A stretch of 12,713 nucleotides of DNA from CAZIRO01 sp964541595 (GTDB lineage Bacteria; Acidobacteriota; HRBIN11), in NCBI GenBank assembly GCA_964541595.1, contig CAZIRO010000073.1, positions 1-12,713 of the forward strand, written 5' to 3'. The notes beneath the pieces are model-generated. The model was not told where the DNA came from. It worked only from the letters and a program-made list of their open reading frames with translations, and did no database searches. The position numbers and the translations under genes were made by a program. The first letter of the stretch is position 1. The number at the start of each line of letters is the position of its first letter. Shown here piece by piece: positions 1 to 7,812 of the stretch.

Positions 1-2
1 AG

Positions 3-2504
3 GACGTGGCCGTTGCGCCGGTACTCGTGGGTCAGGACGTCGATCCCATCGCACGCATTACGATCCAGCGACCGTGGACGCGCTGGGTGCGGACCACCAT
101 TGCGCTGGACGTCCGCAATACGGTGCGACAAACATGGGTTGTACGCGTGGATCCGCTGCGGTGGATGCAGGTACGCATCACCCGGTCGGATACGGCCGAG
201 TGGGCGCTCGGGGTGTTTCCGCAGTGGACGCATCCACGACCGGCACAGGTCGATACGCCACCACCGCATGCGCCGGTGATGACACTGCGCGCGGTGCACA
301 TCGCAGGTGATGCACCGTGGTCCCCCGCCATACTCCGCAAACTGGCCCGCGTACATGTCGGTCAGCCGATACGATTCGATCGGCTGCAACGCAATATCCG
401 GCGTGTCGAAACCCTGCTGCACCGGATGGGATACTGGAGCGCCATCGTGCTGTGGTACCTTCAACCGGATGCGCAACAGGCGGGTGCCTACCACCTGTTT
501 CTGGAAGTCCGTAAGGGTCCGCGTTTCCACATCGAATGGATCCACGTCCCCGCGGGGTGGACGCCCCCGGATCCGGTCACCTGGTGGGTGCCCTGCTGGT
601 ACGGCCACACGCTCGTCGGCTGGGGTCGGCTGTGTATGCATCGGCAGGCGACCGTATGGGCGCGGTTTCAGGGGTGGCAGCGGAGTCCGCTGCGGATTGC
701 TATGCCACGGGTGACCGAAACGGACGTGACCGTCCCGATCGTCTGGCAGGGTCCGGATACGACCCGGGTGCCTGAAGTCACGTGGGACTGGCAGTTCGTG
801 GAGGCGCAGTCGCTGTCCGAACGGGTTCGGACACGGATCGCGCGACCGGCAATGTGGATTGAAGCCTGTGAAACAGCGGGACGCGAAACCGTTCCCGCAC
901 CGTTCTGGTGGTACCTCATGGTTCGACCGGAGATCTGTACCCGTGCATGGCATAGGTGGGCCCGCCGGGAAGGATGGCAGATCGTGGACATCACGATCGC
1001 ACTGCCGGAAGGCGCCGCACAGGGTCGGGTCACGATCACCCTGCGACCGCGCGTGATCCGCCGTGTGCGGGTGCGCGGATTGCCGGATGCATCCCGCGAT
1101 CTCGCGCGGTCACTGCGTGCGCTGGAAGGTCGGTTGTACCGGCCGGAAGGGGTGACCGCACGCGTGCGTGGCCTGTGTCGGGCACTACAGGATCGGGGAT
1201 ATCCGGACGCCCGGTGCACGTTTGACTGGAACGAACCGCACGGGGATTTGACCGTCCGGGTACGGCCGGGTCCGGAGGCCCGTATCGGCACCATTGTGTG
1301 GGATCCTCCGGTGCGCCGCCCGGCATGGCTGGCACGTTACGCCGGTCTGCGTCCCGGACGGGTACTCCGTCGGCAGGATTTAGAACGTGCCCGGCACCGT
1401 CTCTGGACGCTCGGTTTCTTTCGGAATGTGCGAATTTCCATCGATGCAACGACACCCCCGGATCGTCGCCGCATCCGGATCGAAACCGTTCGGCGTTCCT
1501 GGTTGCGCCTGAACGGAGGGATTCGATACGTATTTCGGACCGAATCGGAGTTTCGTCCATGGGAGTTTGAACTGTTCGGTCAGTGGATGGACCCGTGGGA
1601 CCTCGGACTGCAACTGTTCGTCGGGATCCCGTATACGTCCCGGTTGCGTCGACAGCGTGTGGGCCTTGCGTGGAGTTACCTCTTCGGCTGGCCGGTATAC
1701 ACTCAGGTGTTTTACTTCCACGAACGGGAGGACGACGGCACGTTTATTTCAGAGGAACGGTCCTGGTTTTTTGAACAGGTGATGCGGTTAGGCGACCACT
1801 GGCAGGTGCGGTATCGGTACAGTCCGAAAACGGTTCATGTCTTCGAAAAAAATCCGCCGCCGGACAGTCTGTTCGTGTTCGACATACTGATCCGTATCCG
1901 CCGGCTGGCGCTCGGCGTACAGTGGGATACGCGGGATTTTGCCCTCGATCCGCGGCATGGTCACCTGATGGTCATCGATGTAGAGTACGCGCCGGGGTGG
2001 GCCGGCAGCGAAATCGAATACATCAAAGTGTTCACGCAATGGAGCGGCTACTGGACGAGCCCGAACCGCCGGTGGTCCGCACTCGGTGGCATCCGTTTCG
2101 GATGGGGCCGTCCCCTGGGTGCATCCCGGGTACTGCTCTCGTCTGAACGGTTTTTCGCGGGGGGTCCCGCTTCGTTTCGCGGATTGCCCACGGATGAACT
2201 GGGACCGCGCAACCGGTTTACTGGCGCTCCGGACGGCGGTGAAGTGCTGTTTCTGCTCAACGGTGAATGGATCTGGAACCTGTCCCGCGATTTCGGGCTG
2301 GCCGTCTTTCTCGATGTCGGCAACGTGTTTGCCCGTCGTTCGGAATTTTCACTGTCACTGCGCAGTCTGCGCGAGGCCGCCGGGATCGGATTGCGTTACC
2401 ACAGCCCGCTGGGACTCATCCGGCTGGACTGGAGTGTGCTGCTCGATCCGCAGCCGGGAGAACGGCACACCCGCTGGTCCCTGGCGATCGGTCCCATTCT
2501 GTAA
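3..2504 (+). CDS. TamB-tail/Omp85 (TamA/BamA-like) outer-membrane fusion protein, 5'-truncated
   Basis: This is an outer-membrane assembly or translocation protein, open at the window's left edge, so the true start lies upstream; a GTG at 6 is only the first in-frame start codon visible. Numbering from that GTG (832 residues): 1-75 resemble the extreme C-terminus of TamB (DUF490), including the stretch NTVRQTWVVRVDPLRWMQV. A Pro-rich linker follows at 76-92. POTRA-like units appear at about 93-175, 345-425 and 425-500, with one or two poorer ones in 175-345. A 16-strand-type barrel covers about 498-832, with the Omp85 signature SFRGLP (723-728), GVQWDTRD (637-644) and LDVGNVF (769-775). No stop codon or frame change separates the TamB-like tail from the POTRAs. 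An internal start at the POTRAs would lack a signal peptide. TamB and TamA normally come from two genes, so this looks like a fusion. The barrel call is firm; the TamB call rests on pattern recognition. Confidence 0.85.
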   Translation, partial: DVAVAPVLVGQDVDPIARITIQRPWTRWVRTTIALDVRNTVRQTWVVRVDPLRWMQVRITRSDTAEWALGVFPQWTHPRPAQVDTPPPHAPVMTLRAVHIAGDAPWSPAILRKLARVHVGQPIRFDRLQRNIRRVETLLHRMGYWSAIVLWYLQPDAQQAGAYHLFLEVRKGPRFHIEWIHVPAGWTPPDPVTWWVPCWYGHTLVGWGRLCMHRQATVWARFQGWQRSPLRIAMPRVTETDVTVPIVWQGPDTTRVPEVTWDWQFVEAQSLSERVRTRIARPAMWIEACETAGRETVPAPFWWYLMVRPEICTRAWHRWARREGWQIVDITIALPEGAAQGRVTITLRPRVIRRVRVRGLPDASRDLARSLRALEGRLYRPEGVTARVRGLCRALQDRGYPDARCTFDWNEPHGDLTVRVRPGPEARIGTIVWDPPVRRPAWLARYAGLRPGRVLRRQDLERARHRLWTLGFFRNVRISIDATTPPDRRRIRIETVRRSWLRLNGGIRYVFRTESEFRPWEFELFGQWMDPWDLGLQLFVGIPYTSRLRRQRVGLAWSYLFGWPVYTQVFYFHEREDDGTFISEERSWFFEQVMRLGDHWQVRYRYSPKTVHVFEKNPPPDSLFVFDILIRIRRLALGVQWDTRDFALDPRHGHLMVIDVEYAPGWAGSEIEYIKVFTQWSGYWTSPNRRWSALGGIRFGWGRPLGASRVLLSSERFFAGGPASFRGLPTDELGPRNRFTGAPDGGEVLFLLNGEWIWNLSRDFGLAVFLDVGNVFARRSEFSLSLRSLREAAGIGLRYHSPLGLIRLDWSVLLDPQPGERHTRWSLAIGPIL

Positions 2505-2534
2505 ACCATGATTTCATTTCCGGGAGGTATTCCG

Positions 2535-3086
2535 ATGCAGGAACAGGATCAGTGGTACGTTGCAGTCGACGGGAAAACCCTGGAAGGGACGTATTCAACG
2601 GAAGAAGTCCGCCAGTTGCTCGGCGAACACCGCGGCAAGAACGTACGCGTATGGCGAACCGGTATGGCGGATTGGGCGGACCCGTCCACGCTTCCGGAGT
2701 TTCATCATGCAACACCGGCACCGCCGGAAGCGGCGGACACCCCGGCAGCGCATAAAGCCGGGTTCTTTCGCTCGCTGTTCGATTTCCGATTTGAACACAT
2801 GATCGCACTGCGCGTCGTGCCGGTCCTGTACGGACTGATCATGGTGGTGATCACACTGATCGGTCTGGGATACCTGGCGGTGGGGATGTTCACGGCGATC
2901 GTCGGCATCACGCAGGGACGGGAAAGCGCGCTGGGCGGAATGCTGATCGCGCTGGTGATCCTCATTGCCGTTCCGATTGGGTGGCTGATCTATGCCATAT
3001 TTGCGCGGTTATGGTGTGAAATCCTCATCGTGATTTTCAAAATTCATGAAAATCTGAATACCATCGCACGCAAACACGGTTCCTGA
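2535..3086 (+). CDS. GYF_2 domain / DUF4282 membrane protein
   Basis: A 183-residue inner-membrane protein of unknown function. I chose ATG 2535 because GGGAGGT at 2522-2528 sits 6 bases ahead; the longer reading from 2508 has no such site. Residues 5-55 form a GYF_2-like domain (starts WYVAVDGKTLEG, with RVWRTGMADWADP later), typical of small cytoplasmic adaptor domains. Residues 56-75 are an Ala/Pro/His-rich linker. Residues 77-177 match the DUF4282 pattern: an FFRSLFDFRF entry, two hydrophobic helices (about 93-127 and 134-157), then RLWCEILIVIF and HENL. It starts 30 bases after the Omp85 stop and is probably co-transcribed with it. Its stop lies 15 bp from the convergent dehydrogenase stop, with no clear terminator between. 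Family assignment is fairly safe; the role is unknown. Confidence 0.85.
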   Translation: MQEQDQWYVAVDGKTLEGTYSTEEVRQLLGEHRGKNVRVWRTGMADWADPSTLPEFHHATPAPPEAADTPAAHKAGFFRSLFDFRFEHMIALRVVPVLYGLIMVVITLIGLGYLAVGMFTAIVGITQGRESALGGMLIALVILIAVPIGWLIYAIFARLWCEILIVIFKIHENLNTIARKHGS

Positions 3087-3101
3087 AAACGACGCGTGGC
3101 T

Positions 3102-4124
3102 TTACGGGATGACGATCGCGCGAATGACATCACCCCGCCGCAGTGCGTCCAGACCGGCGTGAATGTCGTCCAGCGAAAATCGATGGCTGATCAACGGATG
3201 CAGTTGGAGCCGACCGCCGGCCACGAGTTCGATCACCCGCGGATAGTCCACGGGCCGACAGCCGAGTGTGCCCCGGATCTCGATCTCACGGAACATCACA
3301 CGCCCCGTGGGCAACGTCGCCGGTTCCGGACTGAACCCGACGAAGACCACACGTCCGCCCGTACGCACCATACGCAGTGCCTGGACCTGCGTCTGCGGGT
3401 GACCGATACATTCAAAGACGACATCTGCACCACCGTCCGTCCGCTTGCGTACCCATTTTTCAACGGCATCGACCGTGCGGGCATTGATCGTTTCGGCGGC
3501 ACCGAGTTGACGGGCGAGTTCGAGTTTGCGGTCCACAATATCGATTGCGATCACCTGTGCACCGACCAGATGGGCCATCTGCACGACATTCAGGCCGATA
3601 CCACCGCATCCGAGGACAGCAACGGTATCACCGGGGCGGACCTCCCCGCGATGGATCACCGCATGGTACGGCGTCGTCAGTGCGTCCGCGATGATGGCCC
3701 CTTCGGCCAGGGGAACCGTTTCCGGCAGGGCGAACAGGTCTCTGGCCGGTGCGATCACATACTCGGCGTATCCGCCGTGCATATGATTGCCGAACATCCG
3801 CTGACGCATGCAGATGTTTTCCCGGCCGGTGCGACACATGCAGCATGTGCCGCAACTCACCACGGCCGGAAGAAGCACGCGGTCTCCCGGTTGCCATTCG
3901 GTGACCTCCCCGCCGACGGCAGCGACAGTACCCGAGATCTCGTGTCCCAGAATAATGGGCGGTGGTTGAAACGTAGGTGTACCGTGATCGATATAGTGCA
4001 GGTCCGTATGACACAACCCGCATGCGGCAACACGCACGAGGACATCCCCCGGTCCCGGTTGCGGGTCCGGTACCTGTTCCACACGGATCCCCTGTTCCAT
4101 TCCGTAGAAGACAGCGGCTTTCAT
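3102..4124 (-). CDS. had: Zinc-dependent alcohol dehydrogenase, likely 6-hydroxycyclohex-1-ene-1-carbonyl-CoA dehydrogenase
   Basis: A 340-residue medium-chain dehydrogenase/reductase. ATG 4124 (MKAAVFYG) is preferred over the GTG at 4130 because the AAGGGGAA site (4131-4138) is 2 bases from the GTG but 8 from the ATG. Catalytic zinc ligands are visible at C38 (CGLCHTD) and H61 (GHE); a structural zinc knot is C91, C94, C97 and C105. The Rossmann motif is GCGGIG (172-177), and D195 ending the next strand points to NAD. It is the last gene of the bcr operon, 18 bases after the four-cysteine gene. In class I benzoyl-CoA pathways this step oxidises the hydroxyl made by dienoyl-CoA hydratase, feeding the Oah hydrolase. 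Features shared with Had as I recall it include PPIILGHEISGTV and GTLGC followed by YP. The protein is somewhat shorter than Had and also resembles generic alcohol dehydrogenases, so the substrate is inferred from context. Confidence 0.65.
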   Translation of the reverse strand: MKAAVFYGMEQGIRVEQVPDPQPGPGDVLVRVAACGLCHTDLHYIDHGTPTFQPPPIILGHEISGTVAAVGGEVTEWQPGDRVLLPAVVSCGTCCMCRTGRENICMRQRMFGNHMHGGYAEYVIAPARDLFALPETVPLAEGAIIADALTTPYHAVIHRGEVRPGDTVAVLGCGGIGLNVVQMAHLVGAQVIAIDIVDRKLELARQLGAAETINARTVDAVEKWVRKRTDGGADVVFECIGHPQTQVQALRMVRTGGRVVFVGFSPEPATLPTGRVMFREIEIRGTLGCRPVDYPRVIELVAGGRLQLHPLISHRFSLDDIHAGLDALRRGDVIRAIVIP

Positions 4125-4142
4125 CGTCACTTCCCCTTCACG

Positions 4143-4364
4143 TCACTTCTTTGTATAAATCACCACACAGTCCCCGCAGTCTTCCGCAAGGGGACATTCC
4201 ATACAGACGTCCAGATCGTCGGGTGTGGCCGGTTCCACCCGAACCTCATATCCCAGCGATCGGTAGAGTTCCACATACTCCGCCGCACGGTCCCGATGGA
4301 TGACAAACCGGCGCACCCACTGCCCCGGACGTTGCGGGTCCGATCGCGGATGTGCGCGGATCAT
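4143..4364 (-). CDS. 73-residue four-cysteine protein, function unknown
   Basis: This small protein is coupled to the upstream ATPase-GNAT gene: its ATG at 4364 overlaps that gene's stop in an ATGA. A G-rich site (GGGGGCGG) precedes the ATG. Residues 17-46 (QWVRRFVIHRD, then AAEYVELYRSLGYEVRVEP) look like a strand-helix-strand unit. They are followed by a cysteine cluster C54, C57, C63, C66 (C-x2-C-x5-C-x2-C) and a basic VVIYTKK end. The spacing could hold zinc or an Fe-S cluster, but it is not a standard 2x[4Fe-4S] ferredoxin. I do not recognise a named family. Its place between the benzoyl-CoA reductase ATPases and the dehydrogenase suggests a part in reductase assembly, electron transfer or regulation. 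Normal codon use, overlap coupling and a ribosome site support a real gene. Confidence 0.75.
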   Translation of the reverse strand: MIRAHPRSDPQRPGQWVRRFVIHRDRAAEYVELYRSLGYEVRVEPATPDDLDVCMECPLAEDCGDCVVIYTKK

Positions 4365-5674
4365 GATCCGCCCCCATGGTTTCCCGACTGCACGGGAACG
4401 GCGTCCGATGTCGGCGATAACCGATCATCCGAACCCGCGGCATGTGCGTCCGTCGTCCGGAACAGAGGGACAACGGGTGCCGGCGCGAACTGCATGGACC
4501 GGAAAAACCGCTGCAGATCAGCCTGATCGTGCCGTACCAGAGTATAAACCTCTCGAACGCGTGCGTTCCGGAAGTATTTCAGGATCGCATGCAACAGCGT
4601 GCGGCCGATCCCGCGACCGTGGTACTGTGGAGCGACACCGACGAACTCGATCCAGCCCACCCGTTCCGGAAACCCGAACTCCCGGCCCCGGATATACCCC
4701 ATCATGTAGCCCACCAGCCGGCCATCCAGTTCAAATCCGATGGCCGGTTCACCGGCATCGATATAGGCACGAATCTTGGCCTGCCAGTAATCCGGCCGCG
4801 GCGGGGTTCCGGTCAACGCCGCGTCGATCGCTGCCACATGCGGTGCGTCCTCAACGCGCAGCGTGCGTATGTTGTCCGGAAACGCGTACCACCGTTTACG
4901 TACGCGTGTCCAGCCGAGCAACGCCGCGCCGATCGCACCGGCGTAAACCGCATCGTCGTGAACGAACACCTCGGTCTCCAGGTACTGTTGCAACATCTGC
5001 ACCATACCGATGTTCTGTGCGACACCGCCGGTCAGCATCACCACGGGTTCGACCCCGACCTGACGGACCAGGCTGACGATACGTTCCACGAGCGACCGGT
5101 GCACGCCGGCGAGGATGTCTTCCAGGCGGGCTTCATGACTCACGAGGTTGATGACTTCCGATTCGGCCATAACCGCGCAGATGCTGCTGATCGGTTCCGG
5201 ATGCTCGCTACGCAGGGATAGGGGGCCCATTTCTTCCAGGGTGACTTCCAGTGCCGCTGCCGTACGTTCCAGAAACCGGCCGGCACCCGCCGCACACCGA
5301 TTGTTCATACGAAACGCCCGCACGCGTCCGCTCGCTTCCACCCGGATAGCGCGTGTGTTCTGGGCACCGATATCGATGATCGTACGAGCCTCCGGATGGA
5401 GGTATACACCGCCACGGGCGTGACAGGTGATGTCCGTAATCTGAATATCCCGGAAGGGGACCTGATAGCGTCCCCACCCCGTGCTCGCGATGTAAACGAC
5501 GTCCTCACGCGTCAGGCCGGCCTGATGCAGAGCCTGTACAAATGCCTCTTCCGCCGCTTTTGCCAGAAACGCACCGGTTGTGATCCAGGTCCGGGCCACG
5601 ATCTGTGCATCCGCATCCAGAATGACACATTTCGTCGACCGCGACCCGACATCGATACCGGCCACGTATGTCAT
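4361..5674 (-). CDS. bcrD: BcrD/BzdP-type benzoyl-CoA reductase ATPase fused to a C-terminal GNAT acetyltransferase
   Basis: A 437-residue two-domain protein. Residues 1-262 are a complete BadF/BadG/BcrA/BcrD ASKHA ATPase: phosphate-1 loop GIDVGSRSTK (6-15), phosphate-2 DIGAQNTRAI (101-110), Cys127 in NNRCAAGAGRF, Cys166 in SSICAVMAESEV, adenosine motif LTGGVAQNIG (214-223), and AGAIGAALLG near the end. The two cysteines are those that bind the [4Fe-4S] cluster shared between ATPase subunits. The SSICAVMAE form and the DIGAQN change place it nearer BcrD/BzdP than BcrA/BzdQ. After a short linker, residues 269-406 form a GNAT fold with the acyl-CoA loop QYHGRGIG (350-357) and a typical RFFRSMQF C-terminal strand. 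The tail 407-437 is low-complexity. The start overlaps the previous stop (ATGA at 5671-5674), with GGAG upstream. The overall length resembles BcrA of Thauera, but the extra part here is an acetyltransferase. What it acetylates cannot be seen. Confidence 0.85.
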   Translation of the reverse strand: MTYVAGIDVGSRSTKCVILDADAQIVARTWITTGAFLAKAAEEAFVQALHQAGLTREDVVYIASTGWGRYQVPFRDIQITDITCHARGGVYLHPEARTIIDIGAQNTRAIRVEASGRVRAFRMNNRCAAGAGRFLERTAAALEVTLEEMGPLSLRSEHPEPISSICAVMAESEVINLVSHEARLEDILAGVHRSLVERIVSLVRQVGVEPVVMLTGGVAQNIGMVQMLQQYLETEVFVHDDAVYAGAIGAALLGWTRVRKRWYAFPDNIRTLRVEDAPHVAAIDAALTGTPPRPDYWQAKIRAYIDAGEPAIGFELDGRLVGYMMGYIRGREFGFPERVGWIEFVGVAPQYHGRGIGRTLLHAILKYFRNARVREVYTLVRHDQADLQRFFRSMQFAPAPVVPLFRTTDAHAAGSDDRLSPTSDAVPVQSGNHGGGS

Positions 5675-6510
5675 GACGGTGACTCCTTCGGATGTGGCGC
5701 GGTCACGGAACGTGTACGGGGATGGCGATGCATGGCCTGTACGCGTTCCCAGGCAAACAGTGCAGCGCCGATGGCACCCATATAGTGCGATTCCGCACTG
5801 ACATTGACCTTTCGCTGCAGGACCTCTTCCAGCGCACGCACCATACCGATATTGCGGGATACCCCGCCGGTAAACGTGATCTCGTCTTCGATCCCCACCC
5901 GACGCAACAGCCCGACAACCCGGGTGGCGATACTGTGGTGGACACCGCGCAGGATGTCTTCCCGTTGACGTCCCCAGGCGAGATGGGACAGGATTTCGCT
6001 TTCCACAAATACGGTGCATACGTTCGTCATCTTGACCGGATGCTGGGACGCGAGCGATACCGGTCCGATCTCGTCAAGTGACAGCCCCATGACCTCGGCA
6101 GCGGCTTCCAGGAAGCGGCCCGTACCGGCCGCACATTTGTCGTTCATGCAGAAATCGATGACTTCTCCACGGGCGTCCACCTTGATGGCTTTCGTGTCCT
6201 GCCCCCCGATGTCGAGTACCGTTCGGGTGGCCGGGAAGACGAACACCGCGCCTCTGGCGTGGCAACTGATCTCGGTGATCTGCGTGTGGCCAAACGTGAC
6301 TTTATATCGCCCGTATCCGGTGCCCACGATGTAAACGACTTCATCCGGCTGAATCCCGGCCTCCGCGAGTGCGACCTGAAACGCACGTTCAGCCGCACGA
6401 ACGACATTCGCACCGGTCTTGATCAGTGCACGGGCGACAATCTGCCGGTTCATGTCCATGATCACGGCTTTCGTCTGGGTGGATCCGACGTCCACGCCGG
6501 CCACATACAT
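5671..6510 (-). CDS. bcrA: Benzoyl-CoA reductase ATPase subunit, BcrA/BzdQ type
   Basis: A 279-residue ASKHA ATPase that couples ATP hydrolysis to low-potential electron transfer into the BcrBC half. ATG 6510 was chosen because GGAGGG lies 5 bases upstream; the frame is open further up without another good site. Motifs: GVDVGSTQTK (5-14), DIGGQDTKAI (100-109), Cys126 in NDKCAAGTGRF, Cys165 in NVCTVFVESEIL, TGGVSRNIG (214-222) and MGAIGAALF (244-252). DIGGQDTK is the BzdQ/HgdC-like form, so this subunit is assigned A/Q. Its 279 residues fit the shorter Azoarcus (Bzd) type rather than the 48-kDa Thauera BcrA. It lies 34 bases after bcrB and overlaps the next ATPase by 4 bases. The A versus D labels are inferred; 2-hydroxyacyl-CoA dehydratase activators look similar, but two ATPases plus BcrBC argue for the reductase. 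Confidence 0.85.
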   Translation of the reverse strand: MYVAGVDVGSTQTKAVIMDMNRQIVARALIKTGANVVRAAERAFQVALAEAGIQPDEVVYIVGTGYGRYKVTFGHTQITEISCHARGAVFVFPATRTVLDIGGQDTKAIKVDARGEVIDFCMNDKCAAGTGRFLEAAAEVMGLSLDEIGPVSLASQHPVKMTNVCTVFVESEILSHLAWGRQREDILRGVHHSIATRVVGLLRRVGIEDEITFTGGVSRNIGMVRALEEVLQRKVNVSAESHYMGAIGAALFAWERVQAMHRHPRTRSVTAPHPKESPS

Positions 6511-6544
6511 GGATACCCTCCGGCGGATGGCAGATGGCGTCATA

Positions 6545-7798
6545 TCACCCGTGAACGAGTTGCCGGTGTTCCAGCGATTCAAAGAACGCGTCGATCCGGT
6601 TTTTCATCTGGGCTTTCTGGAAGTACCGTGGATCGACGAGATCGGATTCAATGAATAACGTCGGGATTCCCATTTCCTTCACAAACATTTCCCGGAAATC
6701 GGCTTCCCCCGCGGCAAACGAACGGCAACTCTTCACGGAATGGATGACGATCGCATCCGCCCGGTACTGTGTGTAATATTCCAGCAACAGCTGCCGCCGG
6801 TGGTGCAGTCCCCAGTTGACGTAACAGTGAATGGCATATTCGGCGATACTTTCCAGCGGTCGTTCCGGATCGTGGCGCACGCCGCTCGCGTCCCAGAGCC
6901 CGCCGACCTTGGAATATGTGGATGCCACGCACACCGCGCCCCACTGTTTGAACATGTCCCAGAAATCGCGCAGAGCGGGCCAGGGAGGGGGACCCTCGAT
7001 CACCACACGGAACCGTTCTTCCGGTACCGGACCGATCCCGTGCTCGATCCGTTCCGTCAGTTCCCGTAACAGGCCGTCATAATATTCCACCGTCTCCGGC
7101 AATCCCCGCAGGATATAGATCGGGGCCATGAAGTATACGGCCTCGAAGTAAGCATCGAACGGCGCGGGAGTGTGACGCGCCGTCTCCAGCACCTGCACCC
7201 AGCGGTCTTCGGCTGCGCGTGCATGCGCCAGAATCGTGCGCAAACGCGCCTCATCGAACGGACGCCCGGTCTGTCGCTCACAGAGGTCAATGAGTTCGTG
7301 AAGTTGTCCCACAATATAGTCGATGTCCGATGCCAGTACCCCGGTCGTGCGCAGGTAGGGAACATCGAGGATAAACAGCGGCGCATGATAGAACTCGGCA
7401 AGTGCTTCAAACCATTTGATGTACGTCGTGCATCCGGAATAGTTGCATACGAGCAGGGACGGCGGTGGGAGTTTCCCCATCGGTGAACGGTTGCCCGAAA
7501 GCAGAAGACCGATATCGTTTTTGACGTATCCGCACACGTCCTGAGAGTATCCGATATCTTCCGCCCGCAGGATGTACTCGATCGATGCCTGTCGAATGGC
7601 ACAGTTCAGCGCGGTCACTTCCGGCAGCGCGATCTCGTATCCGAATGCCCGTAACAGTTCTTCGACCGCGCCCGAGATGAAGAGATACGCCACGGGCGTT
7701 CCGGTTTCCGGCGCCCGTTCCAGACGCTGCCACCAGGCTTTTAACAGTCCCTTCTGCTGGCGTCGTCCCCACCCCTGAAACTGCAGATGGTCCTGCAC
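6545..7798 (-). CDS. bcrB: Benzoyl-CoA reductase subunit BcrB/BzdO
   Basis: A 417-residue catalytic-half subunit of class I benzoyl-CoA reductase, in the HgdB/FldB/BcrBC dehydratase-reductase family. The start is GTG 7798, with GGAGGG 5 bases upstream (7804-7809), 14 bases after bcrC stops; upstream in-frame starts lie inside bcrC. Likely Fe-S cysteines are C89 (SQDVCGYVKN), C123 (NYSGCTTY) and C358 (HSVKSCRSFA). The order matches the family: DVCGYVKNDIG, then a KLPPPSLLVCNYSGC block, then FILDVPYL (142-149), and a C-terminal GIPTLFIESDLVDPRYF (377-393). The longer of the BcrB/BcrC pair is normally BcrB, which fits. With BcrC it would hold the active-site cluster and bind benzoyl-CoA in the cytoplasm. 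No missing key residues were noticed. Confidence 0.88.
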   Translation of the reverse strand: MQDHLQFQGWGRRQQKGLLKAWWQRLERAPETGTPVAYLFISGAVEELLRAFGYEIALPEVTALNCAIRQASIEYILRAEDIGYSQDVCGYVKNDIGLLLSGNRSPMGKLPPPSLLVCNYSGCTTYIKWFEALAEFYHAPLFILDVPYLRTTGVLASDIDYIVGQLHELIDLCERQTGRPFDEARLRTILAHARAAEDRWVQVLETARHTPAPFDAYFEAVYFMAPIYILRGLPETVEYYDGLLRELTERIEHGIGPVPEERFRVVIEGPPPWPALRDFWDMFKQWGAVCVASTYSKVGGLWDASGVRHDPERPLESIAEYAIHCYVNWGLHHRRQLLLEYYTQYRADAIVIHSVKSCRSFAAGEADFREMFVKEMGIPTLFIESDLVDPRYFQKAQMKNRIDAFFESLEHRQLVHG

Positions 7799-7812
7799 AG
7801 CGTCCCTCCGTT

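Noticed and set aside
3087..3101. Bidirectional terminator between the DUF4282 gene and had
   Set aside because: Only 15 bp with no inverted repeat; termination, if any, cannot be seen here.
3096..4526. Long plus-strand open frame of 476 codons
   Set aside because: It lies antisense over the dehydrogenase, the four-cysteine gene and the end of the ATPase-GNAT gene, all of which have clear motifs; its composition (rich in His, Asp, Thr, Arg) is typical of a GC-rich antisense shadow.
4361..5674. Calling this gene BcrA because it is about 437 residues, like Thauera BcrA
   Set aside because: The extra length is a C-terminal GNAT domain, and the ATPase motifs (SSICAVMAE, DIGAQN) are closer to BcrD/BzdP.
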